Shown: positions 36,435 through 46,753, numbered from the stretch's first letter. The stretch: DNA of 64,000 nt from Nocardia terrae (GCF_009760405.1 NZ_WRPP01000002.1:930001-994000), one strand, 5' to 3'. A program made the numbers and translations. The notes: generated by a model not told the origin, from the letters alone.

Positions 36435-37489
36435 TTCGCGCTCACCTTTTTCGCCGCGTCGCCGTACACCGCCGCGGCATACGCCTCCGGAGTCGCCGGG
36501 CCCTGAATCTCGCCCTGGCTCAGCAGGAAATCGGCCGAGGACTTCAGATCCGCGCCGAGCTGCTTGCCCAGATAGGCAGGTCCGGCCTGAGTGGCCGCGT
36601 CGAGGTAGCCGTACTCGCCGAGCTGCTTGCGGATATCGGTCACCGGCACGCCCAGCTGCGCGGAGATGCGGGTGGCGGCGGTGTCCGGCGAGTTGTTGAT
36701 CAGGTTGACCGCCCAGTTCTGTGCGGCCGTCCATACCTCGAGGAACCGCGGATTGGCCGAGACGAAGTCGGCGCGTGCGCCTTCCAGGTCGTAGGTCGGC
36801 TTGCCGGTCTCGGCCGTCTCGGCGGCCGAGGTGACGACGTGCCCGTTCTTCAGCAGCTCCGACAGGCTGGGTTCCCAGATGAAGGCCGCGTCGATATCGC
36901 CGCCGCGCCAGGCCGCGGCGATGGCATCGGGCTGCAGGTTCACCAGATTCACGCCGCGCTCGATCCCGGCGGCGCTGAGCGCGGCGAGCAGACTGTAATG
37001 CGAGGTACTGGCGAACGGCACGGCAATTCGCTTGCCGCGCAACCCCGCCACCGTGGTGATCGCCGGATCCTTGACCGCCAGCGACTCGGCGGTACCGATC
37101 ACGTCGTGGACCCACACCGCCTTCATCGCGATGTTCAAAGGCGCCGACACCGCCCGTGCGGCCGCGGCGCTGCCCAGCAGCCCGAGATCGAGCGAGTTCG
37201 CGCCGAAGGCCTGAATCACCGTCGCTCCCGAGGCGAACTTGCTCCAGGTGATCTTCGCCTTCGGCAAGCAGGTCTCCAACACCCCGGCGTCCTTGACCAC
37301 CAGATCCCCGTTGGGGATGTCCTGGTAACCGAGTCGAACTGTGCCGGTGAAGCTTTCGTCCACCGCGACCGGGCAGGCGATCCTGTCGCCGGTGGCCCGG
37401 GACTGGTCGCCGCGTCCCGGAGACACACAGGCGGTCAGGCCCGCGCTGAGCAGTCCGGCGATGGTCAATGTCGCGAGAACGCGTTTCAC
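36431..37489 (-). CDS. ABC transporter substrate-binding lipoprotein (TauA/SsuA-like)
   Basis: A 352-residue protein. The signal ends in a lipobox LTAC (Cys about 21). The mature part is a periplasmic-binding-protein type 2 fold of the nitrate/sulfonate/taurine group: VRLGYQDIPNGDLVVKDAGV, GLLGSAAAARAV, LRGKRIAVPFASTSHYSLLAAL and AAFIWEPSLSELLKNGHV. Taurine or another aliphatic sulfonate is a reasonable guess; no residue pattern proves it. The GTG start overlaps the permease stop by GTGA. Confidence 0.88.
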   Translation of the reverse strand: MKRVLATLTIAGLLSAGLTACVSPGRGDQSRATGDRIACPVAVDESFTGTVRLGYQDIPNGDLVVKDAGVLETCLPKAKITWSKFASGATVIQAFGANSLDLGLLGSAAAARAVSAPLNIAMKAVWVHDVIGTAESLAVKDPAITTVAGLRGKRIAVPFASTSHYSLLAALSAAGIERGVNLVNLQPDAIAAAWRGGDIDAAFIWEPSLSELLKNGHVVTSAAETAETGKPTYDLEGARADFVSANPRFLEVWTAAQNWAVNLINNSPDTAATRISAQLGVPVTDIRKQLGEYGYLDAATQAGPAYLGKQLGADLKSSADFLLSQGEIQGPATPEAYAAAVYGDAAKKVSAK

Positions 37490-38358
37490 GCTTTGCCTTT
37501 CCACGGCACGACCAGCGCGCCGATCCAACTGATGACCGCGTCGAGGGTGAGCGCGGTGAGACCGATGACGATGATGCAGGCCATGGTCAGCGGGGTGTTG
37601 AGTTGCTGACCGGACAGGAAGGCCAGGCCGCCGATGCCGGGAATGCCGTTGTTGAGTTCGGCCGCGACGACAGTGGTCCAGGCGAAGCCGATTGCGACCC
37701 GGATGCCGCCGATCACCTCGGGGGCGGTGGCGGGCAGCAGGACCCGGGTGATCACCTGGAGCCGGTTCGCCCCCAGGGATCGCGCGGCGTTGCTGCGGTC
37801 GGCCGAAACCTGTTGCGCGCCTGCGATGGTGGCGATCACGACCGGCGGGAAGGCGGCCAGGAACAGCAGCCAGACCTTGGCGGTGTCGCCGATGCCGAAC
37901 CATACGATGAGCAGGCCGATGTAGCCCAGCGGCGGCAGGGTGCGCAGGAAGTTGAGATAGGGGCCGACGAGGGTCGCGAGCGTCTTCGAGGTGCCGAGGG
38001 CGAAACCCGTGACGGGACCGAGAACCACCGCCGCGCCCGCGCCCGCCGCGATACGTTGCAGACTGGCGAGCAGGTGCTCCCACAGGAAGTAGTTCTGCTC
38101 ACCCGGCACCTCGCGCTGCACGCCCGGGGCGATCGGATGCCAGCTGTTGGCGCGCACGAACGCCTCCCACACCGCGTGCGGACTCGGCAGGAACTGCGGA
38201 TCCACCAGTCTCGCGGCGGCGATCGCCGACCACAGGGCCACGAACAGGGCCAGTGACAGCACCCGCACCGCGATGCCGCGCCAGGGACCCGCGGGCAGCG
38301 CGACCCGAATCCGCTGTGCGGCACTGCCGCTCGCACGCCCGGCGGCGATGCTGATCAT
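37486..38358 (-). CDS. ABC transporter permease (TauC/SsuC-like)
   Basis: A 290-residue membrane protein of about six helices. It has the EAA-type cytoplasmic loop ADRSNAARSLGANRLQVITRVLLPATAPEVIGGIRVAIGFAW and the 'SPHAVWEAF' N-terminal signature of sulfonate/taurine permeases. First gene of a tight operon permease - binding protein - ATPase. ATG at 38358; its promoter must lie in the gap up to 38727. Confidence 0.9.
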   Translation of the reverse strand: MISIAAGRASGSAAQRIRVALPAGPWRGIAVRVLSLALFVALWSAIAAARLVDPQFLPSPHAVWEAFVRANSWHPIAPGVQREVPGEQNYFLWEHLLASLQRIAAGAGAAVVLGPVTGFALGTSKTLATLVGPYLNFLRTLPPLGYIGLLIVWFGIGDTAKVWLLFLAAFPPVVIATIAGAQQVSADRSNAARSLGANRLQVITRVLLPATAPEVIGGIRVAIGFAWTTVVAAELNNGIPGIGGLAFLSGQQLNTPLTMACIIVIGLTALTLDAVISWIGALVVPWKGKA

Positions 38359-38726
38359 GCGGCCCGCCGGTGTGCGGGCTGCGCACGACCCGCGCTTCGC
38401 ATGGCGTCGATGGTCACGTGCGGCGGCCGGGTCGCGGCGCCGATGATGGCGGCGATCGGTGGGGAACTCACGCGGATGCCTTCCTGTTCGAGTGGTGGGC
38501 CGGAGGTTTCGGGGACCAGGTCGAAACCGTCCGGTTCGATCCTGTCGAGGAGCCGGACCTGCGAACAGCGTCACGATCAGCGTGATTCTGAAGAACTGTG
38601 TCGTCGGTGAGGGTTGTGTGCTGTCGGTGAGATTCCGTCGTCCGGCCTTTGTCACCGCCGTACCGCGGGTACGGTGGAGATCGAGGAGGCCGATTCCGAG
38701 TAAAAATCGCATCGGTTGGGGATGGA
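38359..38726. other. Divergent control region between two ABC transporter operons
   Basis: No credible gene in this 368-bp stretch. It contains a tandem repeat of GTCGGTGAG (about 38607 and 38628) and a hairpin CCGTACC-gcg-GGTACGG at 38658-38674. These are candidate regulatory sites for the minus-strand sulfonate-type operon or the plus-strand sugar-type operon. Confidence 0.4.
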
Positions 38727-40058
38727 ATGACCACTCGCAGAACGATTTTGCGCGCCGGTGCGCTGCTTCCGGTGATCGCGGCCTGTGCGCCGTTCGGGAA
38801 TGCCGGGCGGGCGGACACGGTGAAGATAGCGGTGCCCTGGGGCGGCACCGAACTCGGGGCGTTCCGGGCCATCCTCGCGAATCTGCGCGAATCGCACCAA
38901 TTCCCGCACGACACCGCCGTCATGACGCTGGGCGACGATGTGGGCACCGTATTCGCGGCCGGGCGATTCGCACCCGATATCGTCGTACTGCCGCAAATCG
39001 GCCAGATATCGCGGCTGGCGCAGGACGGTCGCTTGTCCGCGCTGGACGAATCACTGTGGAGCGACGCCGACAACAAGCCGCGCTACGCCGATGGCTGGTG
39101 GCGGCTGCTCCACGTCGAGTCACAAGGAAATCGGCTCTACGGGCTGCCATTCAAAGCCACCTGCAAATCCCTGATCTGGTTCGATCGCACCCGATTCAAC
39201 CGATTGAAGCTGCCATTCCCGGACCGCTGGCCACCGTGGCTGTGGCCCGCACTCATGACGCGGCTGGCCCAGAGCGGGGTGCGGCCCCTGGCGCTGGGTG
39301 GCGCGGACGGCTGGATGCTCACCGACTTCTTCGAGAACGTGCTGCTCGCCGAGTCCGCGGATGCCTATGGGAGCGTGGCGAATCCGAACGACTGGCGGCC
39401 CGAGGCGCGCCGCGCCGAACTCACCCGGGCACTGCGCACCCTCGCGGGCATCTGGGGATTCCCGAATGCCTTTCCCGGCAATATCGGCCGTGCGATGACC
39501 CAGCAGTTCCCCGACGCGGTGCGCGAGGTGTTCAGCAACGGTCACGCCGCCATGGTCGTGGCCCCCGATTTCGCCGAGCCGATCGTCCGCGGCTGCTTCG
39601 GCGACAATGACATCGGATTGAAGGAGACGGTCGGGATTTCCCTGTTCCCGAGCAACCTGCCACCCTTCGGGAAAAGCCCGGTCATCGGCGGCGGTGATGT
39701 CATGGTGCTGACCCGGTCGGCGAACGAGAATGCGCGGCAGCTGATCACGCTGCTCTCCCAGCGCGACATCGTGCGCGACTGGATTCGCGCGGGCGGCTTC
39801 ATCGCCCCCGATTCGGGTATCACGCCGGGCTATTCGCCACTGCTGGACACGATGCTGGACCGATCCGGACCCAGGATTCGCGCCTGGAGCGAATTCGATC
39901 TGGCCGACCGGATCGGCTCCCGCGGCGGCGACAATCCGCTGTGGCGGGTGATCACCGCCTTTCTGACCGACCTCGACGATCCCGCGAAACGCGACACGGC
40001 GGCGGTCGAGAATGCCGTCGCGGCCATCTACGACCTGGAACGCGGCCGACATGGGTGA
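38727..40058 (+). CDS. Extracellular solute-binding lipoprotein, sugar ABC type, Tat-like signal
   Basis: A 443-residue binding protein of family 1 (carbohydrate type). The N-terminus TTRRTILRAGALLPVIAAC has a twin-arginine-like motif and a lipobox Cys at residue 20. Typical segments are VKIAVPWGGTELGAFRAIL, ARFAPDIVVLPQ-like and YGLPFKATCKSLIWFDRTRFN (the hinge region), and GDVMVLTRSANENARQLI. It overlaps the fused permease gene by 8 bp. The substrate is unknown; carbohydrate is inferred from family. Confidence 0.82.
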   Translation: MTTRRTILRAGALLPVIAACAPFGNAGRADTVKIAVPWGGTELGAFRAILANLRESHQFPHDTAVMTLGDDVGTVFAAGRFAPDIVVLPQIGQISRLAQDGRLSALDESLWSDADNKPRYADGWWRLLHVESQGNRLYGLPFKATCKSLIWFDRTRFNRLKLPFPDRWPPWLWPALMTRLAQSGVRPLALGGADGWMLTDFFENVLLAESADAYGSVANPNDWRPEARRAELTRALRTLAGIWGFPNAFPGNIGRAMTQQFPDAVREVFSNGHAAMVVAPDFAEPIVRGCFGDNDIGLKETVGISLFPSNLPPFGKSPVIGGGDVMVLTRSANENARQLITLLSQRDIVRDWIRAGGFIAPDSGITPGYSPLLDTMLDRSGPRIRAWSEFDLADRIGSRGGDNPLWRVITAFLTDLDDPAKRDTAAVENAVAAIYDLERGRHG

Positions 40059-41907
40059 GACGAGCATGTATTCGGTGAATGCCAATGGGCTGCAACTGGA
40101 GTTGGCCACCCGGCGGTTGTCGGGTCCGCTGATTCCCGGTCGGCATCCGCATCTGCAAGTCGTGCTCACCAACGTCTTCCGCGCCCCGGCCTTCGTGCTG
40201 ATGGCGCTGCTGCTGGTCGCTCCCGCGCTGTACACCATCGAACTCGGTGCGCGAACGCACCCGGGGCTGGCGATCGGATGCGGACTGCAGTTGCTCGGCG
40301 GCGGCGGACTGCTGTTCCTCGATCGGCACCGGCCGACCGCCGGAACTCACGGCCTGCTCAGGGTATTGGCGCTCGCCGCGCGGGTCCTGGCGGGCCTGCT
40401 CGCGCTCGCCTGCCTGGCCATCGGCTCGATGCTGGTGTGGCAGGGCCTGCCGCCCGGCAGCCGCAGCGCCTATCTGCACACCGCGGGCTGGGTGGTGCTC
40501 GCGGTGGTGCTGGTCGGAGTGGCGCTGCTGCTGGCCTGGCCCAGCAGACACATTCCCTGGCTGTGGTGGCCGTTCATCATCCCGTTCGGGGTCTCGGGGT
40601 TCACCGCGGGCATCGCCTTCCGGCTGATCCTCGAAACCTCGACGGGCGGACGATATTTCGATCACGTGGCCACGGATCGGCACGCGTTCGAGGCGGTCCT
40701 GGTCGCGGCCTTCGCCTGGACCTGGCTCGGGCTGCTGATCGGGCTGTTCCGCGCGGCCATCCTGGCGATCGAGGCCGACCCGGTGCGCGCGGGGGAGCTC
40801 TACCACGGCAGCGGCCGATTCCTGCTGACCCGCTTGTGGAAACAGGTGCGTCCGGTCGCGTTCATCGCCTTCCTGGTGGTCGCGGTGGCCGCCGCCCGCG
40901 TCTTCGACGCCGTGCTGGGCGCGGTGCCCCGATCCCTGCAACACGACGTCGGGACCGCGACCGTGGAATGGTGGCGGCTCACCACCGCGTGCGAGGCCGG
41001 TTCGTGCGGGGAGGCGGCCGCCTACGCGCTGCCGCTGACCGCGGCACTGGTGCTCGCGGCGCTCTTCGCGCAGGACCGGATCAATGCCCGCCGCCCGAGC
41101 GGCCCGGGACCGAGCCGGCTCGTGCGTTTCCCGGCGGGGGAGAACACCCGCTGGTGGCGGCGACTGGTCGTGCTGCCCGCCGTGGCCGTGGTGCTGTTGC
41201 CGCTGGCGGAGCTCGTGTATGTCGCCGTGCGCGGGACGGCGGGCTCGGAAAGCGCCGGGGTGCGGAACATTCTGGCGGATCCGGCACTGCGCGACGCCCT
41301 GCTGACCACGGTCGAGGTCGCGATCCCGGCGACCTTGATCGCGGTGACCTTCGCGCTCCCGGTGGCCCACTGGCTGGCGGCCTCACGGATCCGAATGCTG
41401 GTGCCGGGCCTGGTGATCCTGACGGTCATGCCCGCCCAGATGTACCTCGGATCGCTGCAGCAGGCCATCGGTTCGTTCGGCTGGTTCGGCACCCTGGTGC
41501 CGCTGGTGTTCACCCATGCCGCGGCCGGTCTGCCGATCTCGATCCTGGTGCTGCGCGGGGCGCTGCTCGCGCCCGCCTACACCCCGGCCGCCGACGCCCT
41601 GTACGGATTGGCGTCTCTGCGCACCATTCTCGGTCGCACCCTGACCGTGGTCGGACCCGCGATCGGCGCGGTGGCGGTCCTCGAGTTCATCCAGGTGTGG
41701 AACGACTTCTTCCTCGGCCTGCTGATCAGCGGCACCGGCGGGAGCCCGTGGTCCCTGCTGCTGTGGGGCGACACCCGCCAATTCACCGTGAACTCCGCGC
41801 AACTCGCGGGCGGCGCGCTCGTCTCGGCCGCGGTGCCGCTGGCCCTGCTGCTGATCACCTGGCGGCGCTGGCTGGTGCCCGGACTGACCGGGGGAGCCAG
41901 AATATGA
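40051..41907 (+). CDS. Fused carbohydrate-type ABC permease (both permease domains in one chain)
   Basis: A 618-residue membrane protein. The first half (MalF-like) has an extra N-terminal helix bundle and an EAA-like loop EADPVRAGELYHGSGRF; the second half (MalG-like), from about residue 360, has ATLIAVTFALPVAHWLAASRIR and a final loop ADALYGLASLRTILGRTLTVVGP. Normally these are two genes. An ATG at 40066 is an alternative start. No ATPase gene is adjacent, so a shared MsiK-type ATPase elsewhere is implied. The stop overlaps the next start as ATGA. Confidence 0.82.
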   Translation: MGETSMYSVNANGLQLELATRRLSGPLIPGRHPHLQVVLTNVFRAPAFVLMALLLVAPALYTIELGARTHPGLAIGCGLQLLGGGGLLFLDRHRPTAGTHGLLRVLALAARVLAGLLALACLAIGSMLVWQGLPPGSRSAYLHTAGWVVLAVVLVGVALLLAWPSRHIPWLWWPFIIPFGVSGFTAGIAFRLILETSTGGRYFDHVATDRHAFEAVLVAAFAWTWLGLLIGLFRAAILAIEADPVRAGELYHGSGRFLLTRLWKQVRPVAFIAFLVVAVAAARVFDAVLGAVPRSLQHDVGTATVEWWRLTTACEAGSCGEAAAYALPLTAALVLAALFAQDRINARRPSGPGPSRLVRFPAGENTRWWRRLVVLPAVAVVLLPLAELVYVAVRGTAGSESAGVRNILADPALRDALLTTVEVAIPATLIAVTFALPVAHWLAASRIRMLVPGLVILTVMPAQMYLGSLQQAIGSFGWFGTLVPLVFTHAAAGLPISILVLRGALLAPAYTPAADALYGLASLRTILGRTLTVVGPAIGAVAVLEFIQVWNDFFLGLLISGTGGSPWSLLLWGDTRQFTVNSAQLAGGALVSAAVPLALLLITWRRWLVPGLTGGARI

Positions 41908-43634
41908 CGGCGGAGAACACCGCGAACCACACCGAGTCGACCGAGCTGGCGCGTGAGAGCCGCTCGCTCATGGCCACACCGAAATCGACGGTGTGGCAGA
42001 TCCTTCTGGGCGCGCCCGCGACCCTGGGCCTCGGGTTGGTCGGCGTGCTGGGGACCAATCTGCTGACCGATTCGTTCAAGGCCAACCCGGTCGTGCAGCT
42101 GACGACGGTCGTGGTCGGATGGATCGCCTTGGTGCTCTTCGTGATCGGCCTGGTGCTCCGCTCGTATCGGTTCGTCCGCGCGCATGTCGAGTTGCCCAGC
42201 GCGGCGTCGCCGGAGTCACCGGAGCTGCCGAAGCCCGGCGGGCCATGGGCGGCGGCGCCCGAACCCGACCACCGGAGCGGGTTGCGCGACGTGTGGGCCG
42301 CGGCCGTCCTTCGCGACCTGCCGATGCGCACCTTCGAGCTGCCGGTGCTGCTCGATGTCCTGGCGGCGAGCGCGGCGGCCCGCATGCCGATCTCCCTCAC
42401 CCCGGCCGACGAGGACATGCCTGCCGCGCCGAGGATTGTCGATCAGCTGGTGGGCGTCGGTGTGCTGGAGCTGTCCATCCCGGGTCGGTATCGAGTCGCC
42501 GCCGTGCCTCCGGAATCCGAAACTCCCCGCACCACGGGCACTCCCGAATGGCGTGCCGCGCTCGCCATGCTGCTGCGCCGCCACGCCGAACAGTCCGCCC
42601 GGTGGGCGCGAGCGCTGGATGTGCCGTCCACCGCGGCCACCGCGCGCCTGTGGTTCCAGGACGAGGAACCCCGCCTCGGCGCGCTGCTGGCGAGATGCGC
42701 GGAAATGCCCGGCCTGGAACAGGTCCGGGCCGTCGTACCCGACCTCGCCGCCATCGCCGACGCCCTGGACACGTGGTATGCCCGCACCGGCAAACCCGAG
42801 GACTATCGGGGACGCGGTCTCGCGGGTGAGCCGGTCACTGCCACGGGCCCGGCGGCGGCCATGATCACCATCGCCGAGACCACCGGCTCGGGCCTGGCCG
42901 GGACGCTGGCCGACATCCGGCAGAACGCCCCGGAGCGCGAACCGCTGCGCTACAGCCCGCGCACACTCTCACGCAGCCTGCGCGCCCGCGCCCTGCACCG
43001 GCGGGCGCTGAAGACCCTGGGCCCCGGCCAGACTCAGCTGGCGGACGCGGTCAATCTGCTCGAACAGGCGTGGTGGCTGCTGCCCCGCGAGGACGTCGCG
43101 GGAGAGGTCAGCGCCTTGGTGAACATGGCCATCGTGCACCTGCTGCAAGGCCGCTACACCGCGGCCCGGGATCGGCTGGAACTGGCGGAATCCATGGCCA
43201 CCGGCAGCGACCCCGGCGGTCTGGCCCACGTCCACGAGATCGCGGGGGCGCTCGACTGGGCCTCGGGAGACCAGCCGCGCGCGATCTGGCGCTGGCAGAC
43301 CGCGCTCGCCGAATGGCGTGCTCTGGCCGACGAACTCGGCACCGGCCGCTGCCTGCAACACCTCGGATCGGCCGTGGTCACCGAGCCCGGACTGGGTATC
43401 GCGCTGCTCGAATCGGAGGATCCGGCCACCGATTTCGACCTGCTGTTGCTGGCGGCAGGGTGGCTGGTCGAGGCGAAGCGGCTGAATCCGGGCCTGAATT
43501 ACGTCGGGTCCCGCGCCGGGGAGCTGTTCGCGAAACTGAACGACGCGGCACCGCCGGGCACGAGGGTGCACGCGCTGCCCGGTCTTCAACGCTGGCCGCG
43601 TGCACCGCGGGATCAGCCGACCGGATCCACCTGA
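41904..43634 (+). CDS. Membrane-anchored helical-repeat (TPR-like) protein of the fused-permease operon
   Basis: A 576-residue protein with two N-terminal membrane helices (about 30-50 and 60-82), a central region with winged-helix-like segments (MRTFELPVLLDVLAAS ... VDQLVGVGVLELSIPGRYRV), and a C-terminal helical repeat array resembling TPRs (ALHRRALKTLGPGQTQLADAVNLLEQAWWLLP, LLQGRYTAARDRLELAESMA, LAHVHEIAGALDWASGDQPRAIWRWQTAL). It is translationally coupled to the permease, so a role in sensing or regulating that transporter is likely. No known family was recognised with confidence. Confidence 0.6.
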   Translation: MTAENTANHTESTELARESRSLMATPKSTVWQILLGAPATLGLGLVGVLGTNLLTDSFKANPVVQLTTVVVGWIALVLFVIGLVLRSYRFVRAHVELPSAASPESPELPKPGGPWAAAPEPDHRSGLRDVWAAAVLRDLPMRTFELPVLLDVLAASAAARMPISLTPADEDMPAAPRIVDQLVGVGVLELSIPGRYRVAAVPPESETPRTTGTPEWRAALAMLLRRHAEQSARWARALDVPSTAATARLWFQDEEPRLGALLARCAEMPGLEQVRAVVPDLAAIADALDTWYARTGKPEDYRGRGLAGEPVTATGPAAAMITIAETTGSGLAGTLADIRQNAPEREPLRYSPRTLSRSLRARALHRRALKTLGPGQTQLADAVNLLEQAWWLLPREDVAGEVSALVNMAIVHLLQGRYTAARDRLELAESMATGSDPGGLAHVHEIAGALDWASGDQPRAIWRWQTALAEWRALADELGTGRCLQHLGSAVVTEPGLGIALLESEDPATDFDLLLLAAGWLVEAKRLNPGLNYVGSRAGELFAKLNDAAPPGTRVHALPGLQRWPRAPRDQPTGST

Positions 43635-43951
43635 ACCGGCAGCTCGACCGGTTGGGCCTGACGGCTGCGCCGCCACGCGGTACCCAGCGACACCGCCGCG
43701 GTGGTGAGCATGCCCATCACCACCAGGACCGCGACCAGCAGGGGAAATCCCCAGCTGTCCCGCCCGCCGCCCCGGTACCAGATCGCGATCGCGGCAACGA
43801 CCGGACCGCTGGTGAGAAGCGCCGGCAAGAGCGAAAGAAAACCGATGGCCACGAGAATGTGAGTGGGCGGCGGCTGTCTGATCAATTCCAGCCAGGCGTT
43901 GAGATTCCTGTGGTCACCCGCTCGTGAAGCTGATTCGCTCAAGGCTTTCAC
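43613..43951 (-). CDS. Small two-helix membrane protein, function unknown
   Basis: About 110 residues with hydrophobic helices near 33-57 and 70-90 and a basic tail (WRRSRQAQPVEL). The GTG at 43951 is one base after GGAGG, too close for normal initiation; a TTG three codons later (about 43942) has better spacing. It overlaps the end of the plus-strand helical-repeat gene by 22 bp. The AT-rich 97 bp upstream should hold its promoter. No family recognised. Confidence 0.5.
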   Translation of the reverse strand: MKALSESASRAGDHRNLNAWLELIRQPPPTHILVAIGFLSLLPALLTSGPVVAAIAIWYRGGGRDSWGFPLLVAVLVVMGMLTTAAVSLGTAWRRSRQAQPVELPVQVDPVG

Positions 43952-44048
43952 ACCTCCGGTGGTTGAATACGCGCTCCTACCTGTTCGATCGACCAGAAGA
44001 TTAGAACACTAGATATTTCAAATCGGGGACATTTACCAAAAGGTGATG

Positions 44049-44759
44049 TCACCGCGCGTCGGATGCCGCCTCGACCTGGTCGACCGCCATCCGCGCGTCC
44101 ACCGCCAGCCCGATCACGCCCACCGCCAAACAGGCTGCCGTAACGATCCATTGGGCCGCGGAAGTGCGATTGGTCAGCGCGTCGCCGAGCAGCACCGTGC
44201 CCACTGTGCCGGGAATGATGCCGATGAAAGTGGCGATCGAATACGGCATGAACCGAATGGAAGACAATGCCGCGCAATAATTCACGATCGAAAAAGGCGC
44301 GAACGCGATCAGCCGCAGCGAGCCGATGGACAGCCATCCGCGTCGCGCGAGGCGGGCGTCCACCGCCTGCACGGTGGGATGGGTCAGTCGTGCCCGCACC
44401 CGCTCGTGATCCAGTCGCCGCACCAGCCACAGCGCCAGGACCGCACTCACGGTCGTGGCCGTGATCGCCAGCGTCAGACCCTCCGCCGAACCGAACAGCA
44501 TGCCCGCGCTGAGCGTGAAAATCGTGCGCGGGAACGGCGCGACGCAGACCAGCGCGTGCACCGCGAAGAACACCACCGGGAGCATCGGCCCTACCGAGTC
44601 CGCCCACTGCCGAATCTGCTGGGGTGCCGGGTGCGGCGCGAAGGCTGCGAGCGCGAACAGCAGCCCGCAAGCGATCAGCAGGAGCAGGTTTCGCGGTTGG
44701 CGAAGGCGGTTGAGCAGCGCGGACACTCGCTCTCGCGGTTCGCGCACGGTTGTTGGCAC
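44049..44759 (-). CDS. TVP38/TMEM64 (VTT/DedA-like) membrane protein
   Basis: A 236-residue integral membrane protein with about six helices. The core carries the VTT-domain signatures FPRTIFTLSAGMLFGSAEGL and the re-entrant RLIAFAPFSIVNYCAALSSI...ATFIGIIPGTV. The family handles phospholipid scrambling or related membrane transport. In position it corresponds to Rv1491c, next to mutA, in the conserved backbone. GTG start at 44759. Confidence 0.88.
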   Translation of the reverse strand: MPTTVREPRERVSALLNRLRQPRNLLLLIACGLLFALAAFAPHPAPQQIRQWADSVGPMLPVVFFAVHALVCVAPFPRTIFTLSAGMLFGSAEGLTLAITATTVSAVLALWLVRRLDHERVRARLTHPTVQAVDARLARRGWLSIGSLRLIAFAPFSIVNYCAALSSIRFMPYSIATFIGIIPGTVGTVLLGDALTNRTSAAQWIVTAACLAVGVIGLAVDARMAVDQVEAASDAR

Positions 44760-44929
44760 CGCGCCAGGTTACCCGCTGGTAGTGAGACTCCGGCGGCGGT
44801 TATCGAAAGGGTGCCGCTAGCATCAGGGGAAAGACCATGAATGCTCGTTAACCAAAGTGGTCGTTGAGCTGGGGGAATCCCGGTAAAAACGGCTACTCGG
44901 TCAGGGAGTGGAAGAAGGAAACAGCAGCT

Positions 44930-46753
44930 ATGCCGATTGCTTCCGACTCGGGTACCGAACCGGTGCCCGAGTTTGCCGCCTGGCGCAAGGGTGTCGCCGG
45001 GGTGCTGGCCAAGGCCCGCAGGGTGGATGCGAGCGAACTGCCGGATGAGCCGGAGAAGCTGCTCGCGGTCACGACCTACGACGGCCTGACCGTCAACCCG
45101 CTCTACACGCGCCGTGACGAACTGCCCGAGCAGCCGCTGCCCGGGCAGTTCCCCTACGTGCGGGGCGGAGACGCCACCCGCGACGTGCACCGTGGCTGGT
45201 TCGTCAGCCAGCGCTTCGGCGGACCCGACGCCAAGGCGGTCAACGAGGACATTCTCTTCGCGCTGGAGAACGGTGTGAGTGCCGTGTGGCTGGGCGTGGC
45301 CGAGCGCGGCGTTCCCGTCGAAGGCATCGCCACCGCGCTGAAGGGTCTGCTGTTCGAGCTGGCCCCGCTCACCCTGGACGCGGGTCCGGCCGCCAACGAG
45401 GCTGCCGCCCAGGTGTTCTCGGTGCTCGACGGCTACGAGGCCCCCAACCGCAAGGACATTCGGGTCTCCCTGGGCGCGACCCCGCTCACGAGCCTGTTCG
45501 CCGGTTCCTCGGCCATCGACCTGGACGGTGCGGTCGCGCTGGCCCAGCAGGCGGTGGCCCGGACCGAGACCGTGCGTGCCATCACCGTGTGCGGCATCGC
45601 CTTCCACAACTCCGGCGCCTCCGACGCCCAGGAGCTGGGCGCGGCCGTCGCGGCGGGCCTGGAATACCTGCGCTCGCTCACCGACGCCGGCGCCGATATC
45701 GCGGATGCGCTGGGCCAGTTGGAGTTCCGCTTCGCGGCCACCGACGACCAGTTCGAGACCATCGCCAAGTTCCGTGCCGCCCGCAAGCTCTGGGCGCGCG
45801 TGGCGCAGGTGTGCGGCGCTCCCGCCTTCGGCAATGCCCCGCAGCAGGCCATGACCTCCGCGGCCATGATGAGCCAGCGGGATCCGTGGGTGAACATGCT
45901 GCGCACCACCCTGGCCGCGTTCGGCGCGGGCGTCGGCGGCGCGGACATCGTGACGGTGCTCCCGTTCGACGAATCCCTGCCCGCCGGGGAGCTCGAGGTC
46001 TCGAAGGCGTTCTCCGAGCGCATGGCTCGCAACACCCAGCTGCTGCTGCTCGAGGAATCCCACCTCGGCCACGTGCAGGACCCGGCCGCCGGTTCCTGGT
46101 ACGTGGACGCGCTCACCGAGGAGCTCGCCGCCAAGGCGTGGGAGTTCATGCAGGAGATCGAGGCCGCGGGCGGCTACCTGGCCGCGCTGCAGGCGGGCCT
46201 GCTCGCCGAGCGCATCGCCGCCACCAAGGCGAAGCGCGATTCCGATGTGGCGCACCGCAAGACGGCGGTCACCGGCGTCAACGAGTTCCCGAACCTGGGC
46301 GAGAAGCCGCTGTCGGAGGAGGCTCGCGCCAAGAACGGCACCGCCCGCTACGGCGCTGCCTTCGAGGCGCTGCGCAACCGCTCCGACGCATACCTGGCCG
46401 TCAACGGGGTACGTCCCCGGGTGCGCCTGGTTCCGCTGGGTCCGGTGTCGGAGAACAATGTCCGTGTCACCTTCACCACCAACCTGCTGGCCTCCGGCGG
46501 CATCGAGGCGGTCACCGAGACCGGCCCGTCGATCGCCGTGCTGTGTGGCTCCGACACCCGCTACGGCACCGATGCCGCCGCGGCCGTGGCGGAACTGCGG
46601 GCGGGCGGGGTGACCACCGTGCTGCTGGCCGGACCGGAGAAGGCGGTCGCTGAGCTTTCCGGGGCGGATCGCCCGGATGGCTTCGTGACCGCGCGCATGG
46701 ACGCGGTGGCGGCTCTGACCGGCCTGCTCGAAAAGCTGGGAGCCCCCGCATGA
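44930..46753 (+). CDS. mutA: Methylmalonyl-CoA mutase small subunit
   Basis: A 607-residue protein homologous to the mutase TIM barrel but lacking the B12-binding DxHxxG, as expected for the non-catalytic small subunit. Segments include [41 protein letters not shown] and [20 protein letters not shown] at 44930 follows GAAGGA. It pairs with MutB to interconvert succinyl-CoA and R-methylmalonyl-CoA, linking propionyl-CoA to the TCA cycle or supplying methylmalonyl-CoA for branched lipids. A possible -10 TAGCAT lies at 44818. Confidence 0.93.
   Translation: MPIASDSGTEPVPEFAAWRKGVAGVLAKARRVDASELPDEPEKLLAVTTYDGLTVNPLYTRRDELPEQPLPGQFPYVRGGDATRDVHRGWFVSQRFGGPDAKAVNEDILFALENGVSAVWLGVAERGVPVEGIATALKGLLFELAPLTLDAGPAANEAAAQVFSVLDGYEAPNRKDIRVSLGATPLTSLFAGSSAIDLDGAVALAQQAVARTETVRAITVCGIAFHNSGASDAQELGAAVAAGLEYLRSLTDAGADIADALGQLEFRFAATDDQFETIAKFRAARKLWARVAQVCGAPAFGNAPQQAMTSAAMMSQRDPWVNMLRTTLAAFGAGVGGADIVTVLPFDESLPAGELEVSKAFSERMARNTQLLLLEESHLGHVQDPAAGSWYVDALTEELAAKAWEFMQEIEAAGGYLAALQAGLLAERIAATKAKRDSDVAHRKTAVTGVNEFPNLGEKPLSEEARAKNGTARYGAAFEALRNRSDAYLAVNGVRPRVRLVPLGPVSENNVRVTFTTNLLASGGIEAVTETGPSIAVLCGSDTRYGTDAAAAVAELRAGGVTTVLLAGPEKAVAELSGADRPDGFVTARMDAVAALTGLLEKLGAPA

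Noticed and set aside
44760..44929. Cobalamin riboswitch before the B12-dependent mutase genes
   Set aside because: The region is only 170 bp and lacks the B12-box core; the mutase genes appear to have an ordinary promoter.
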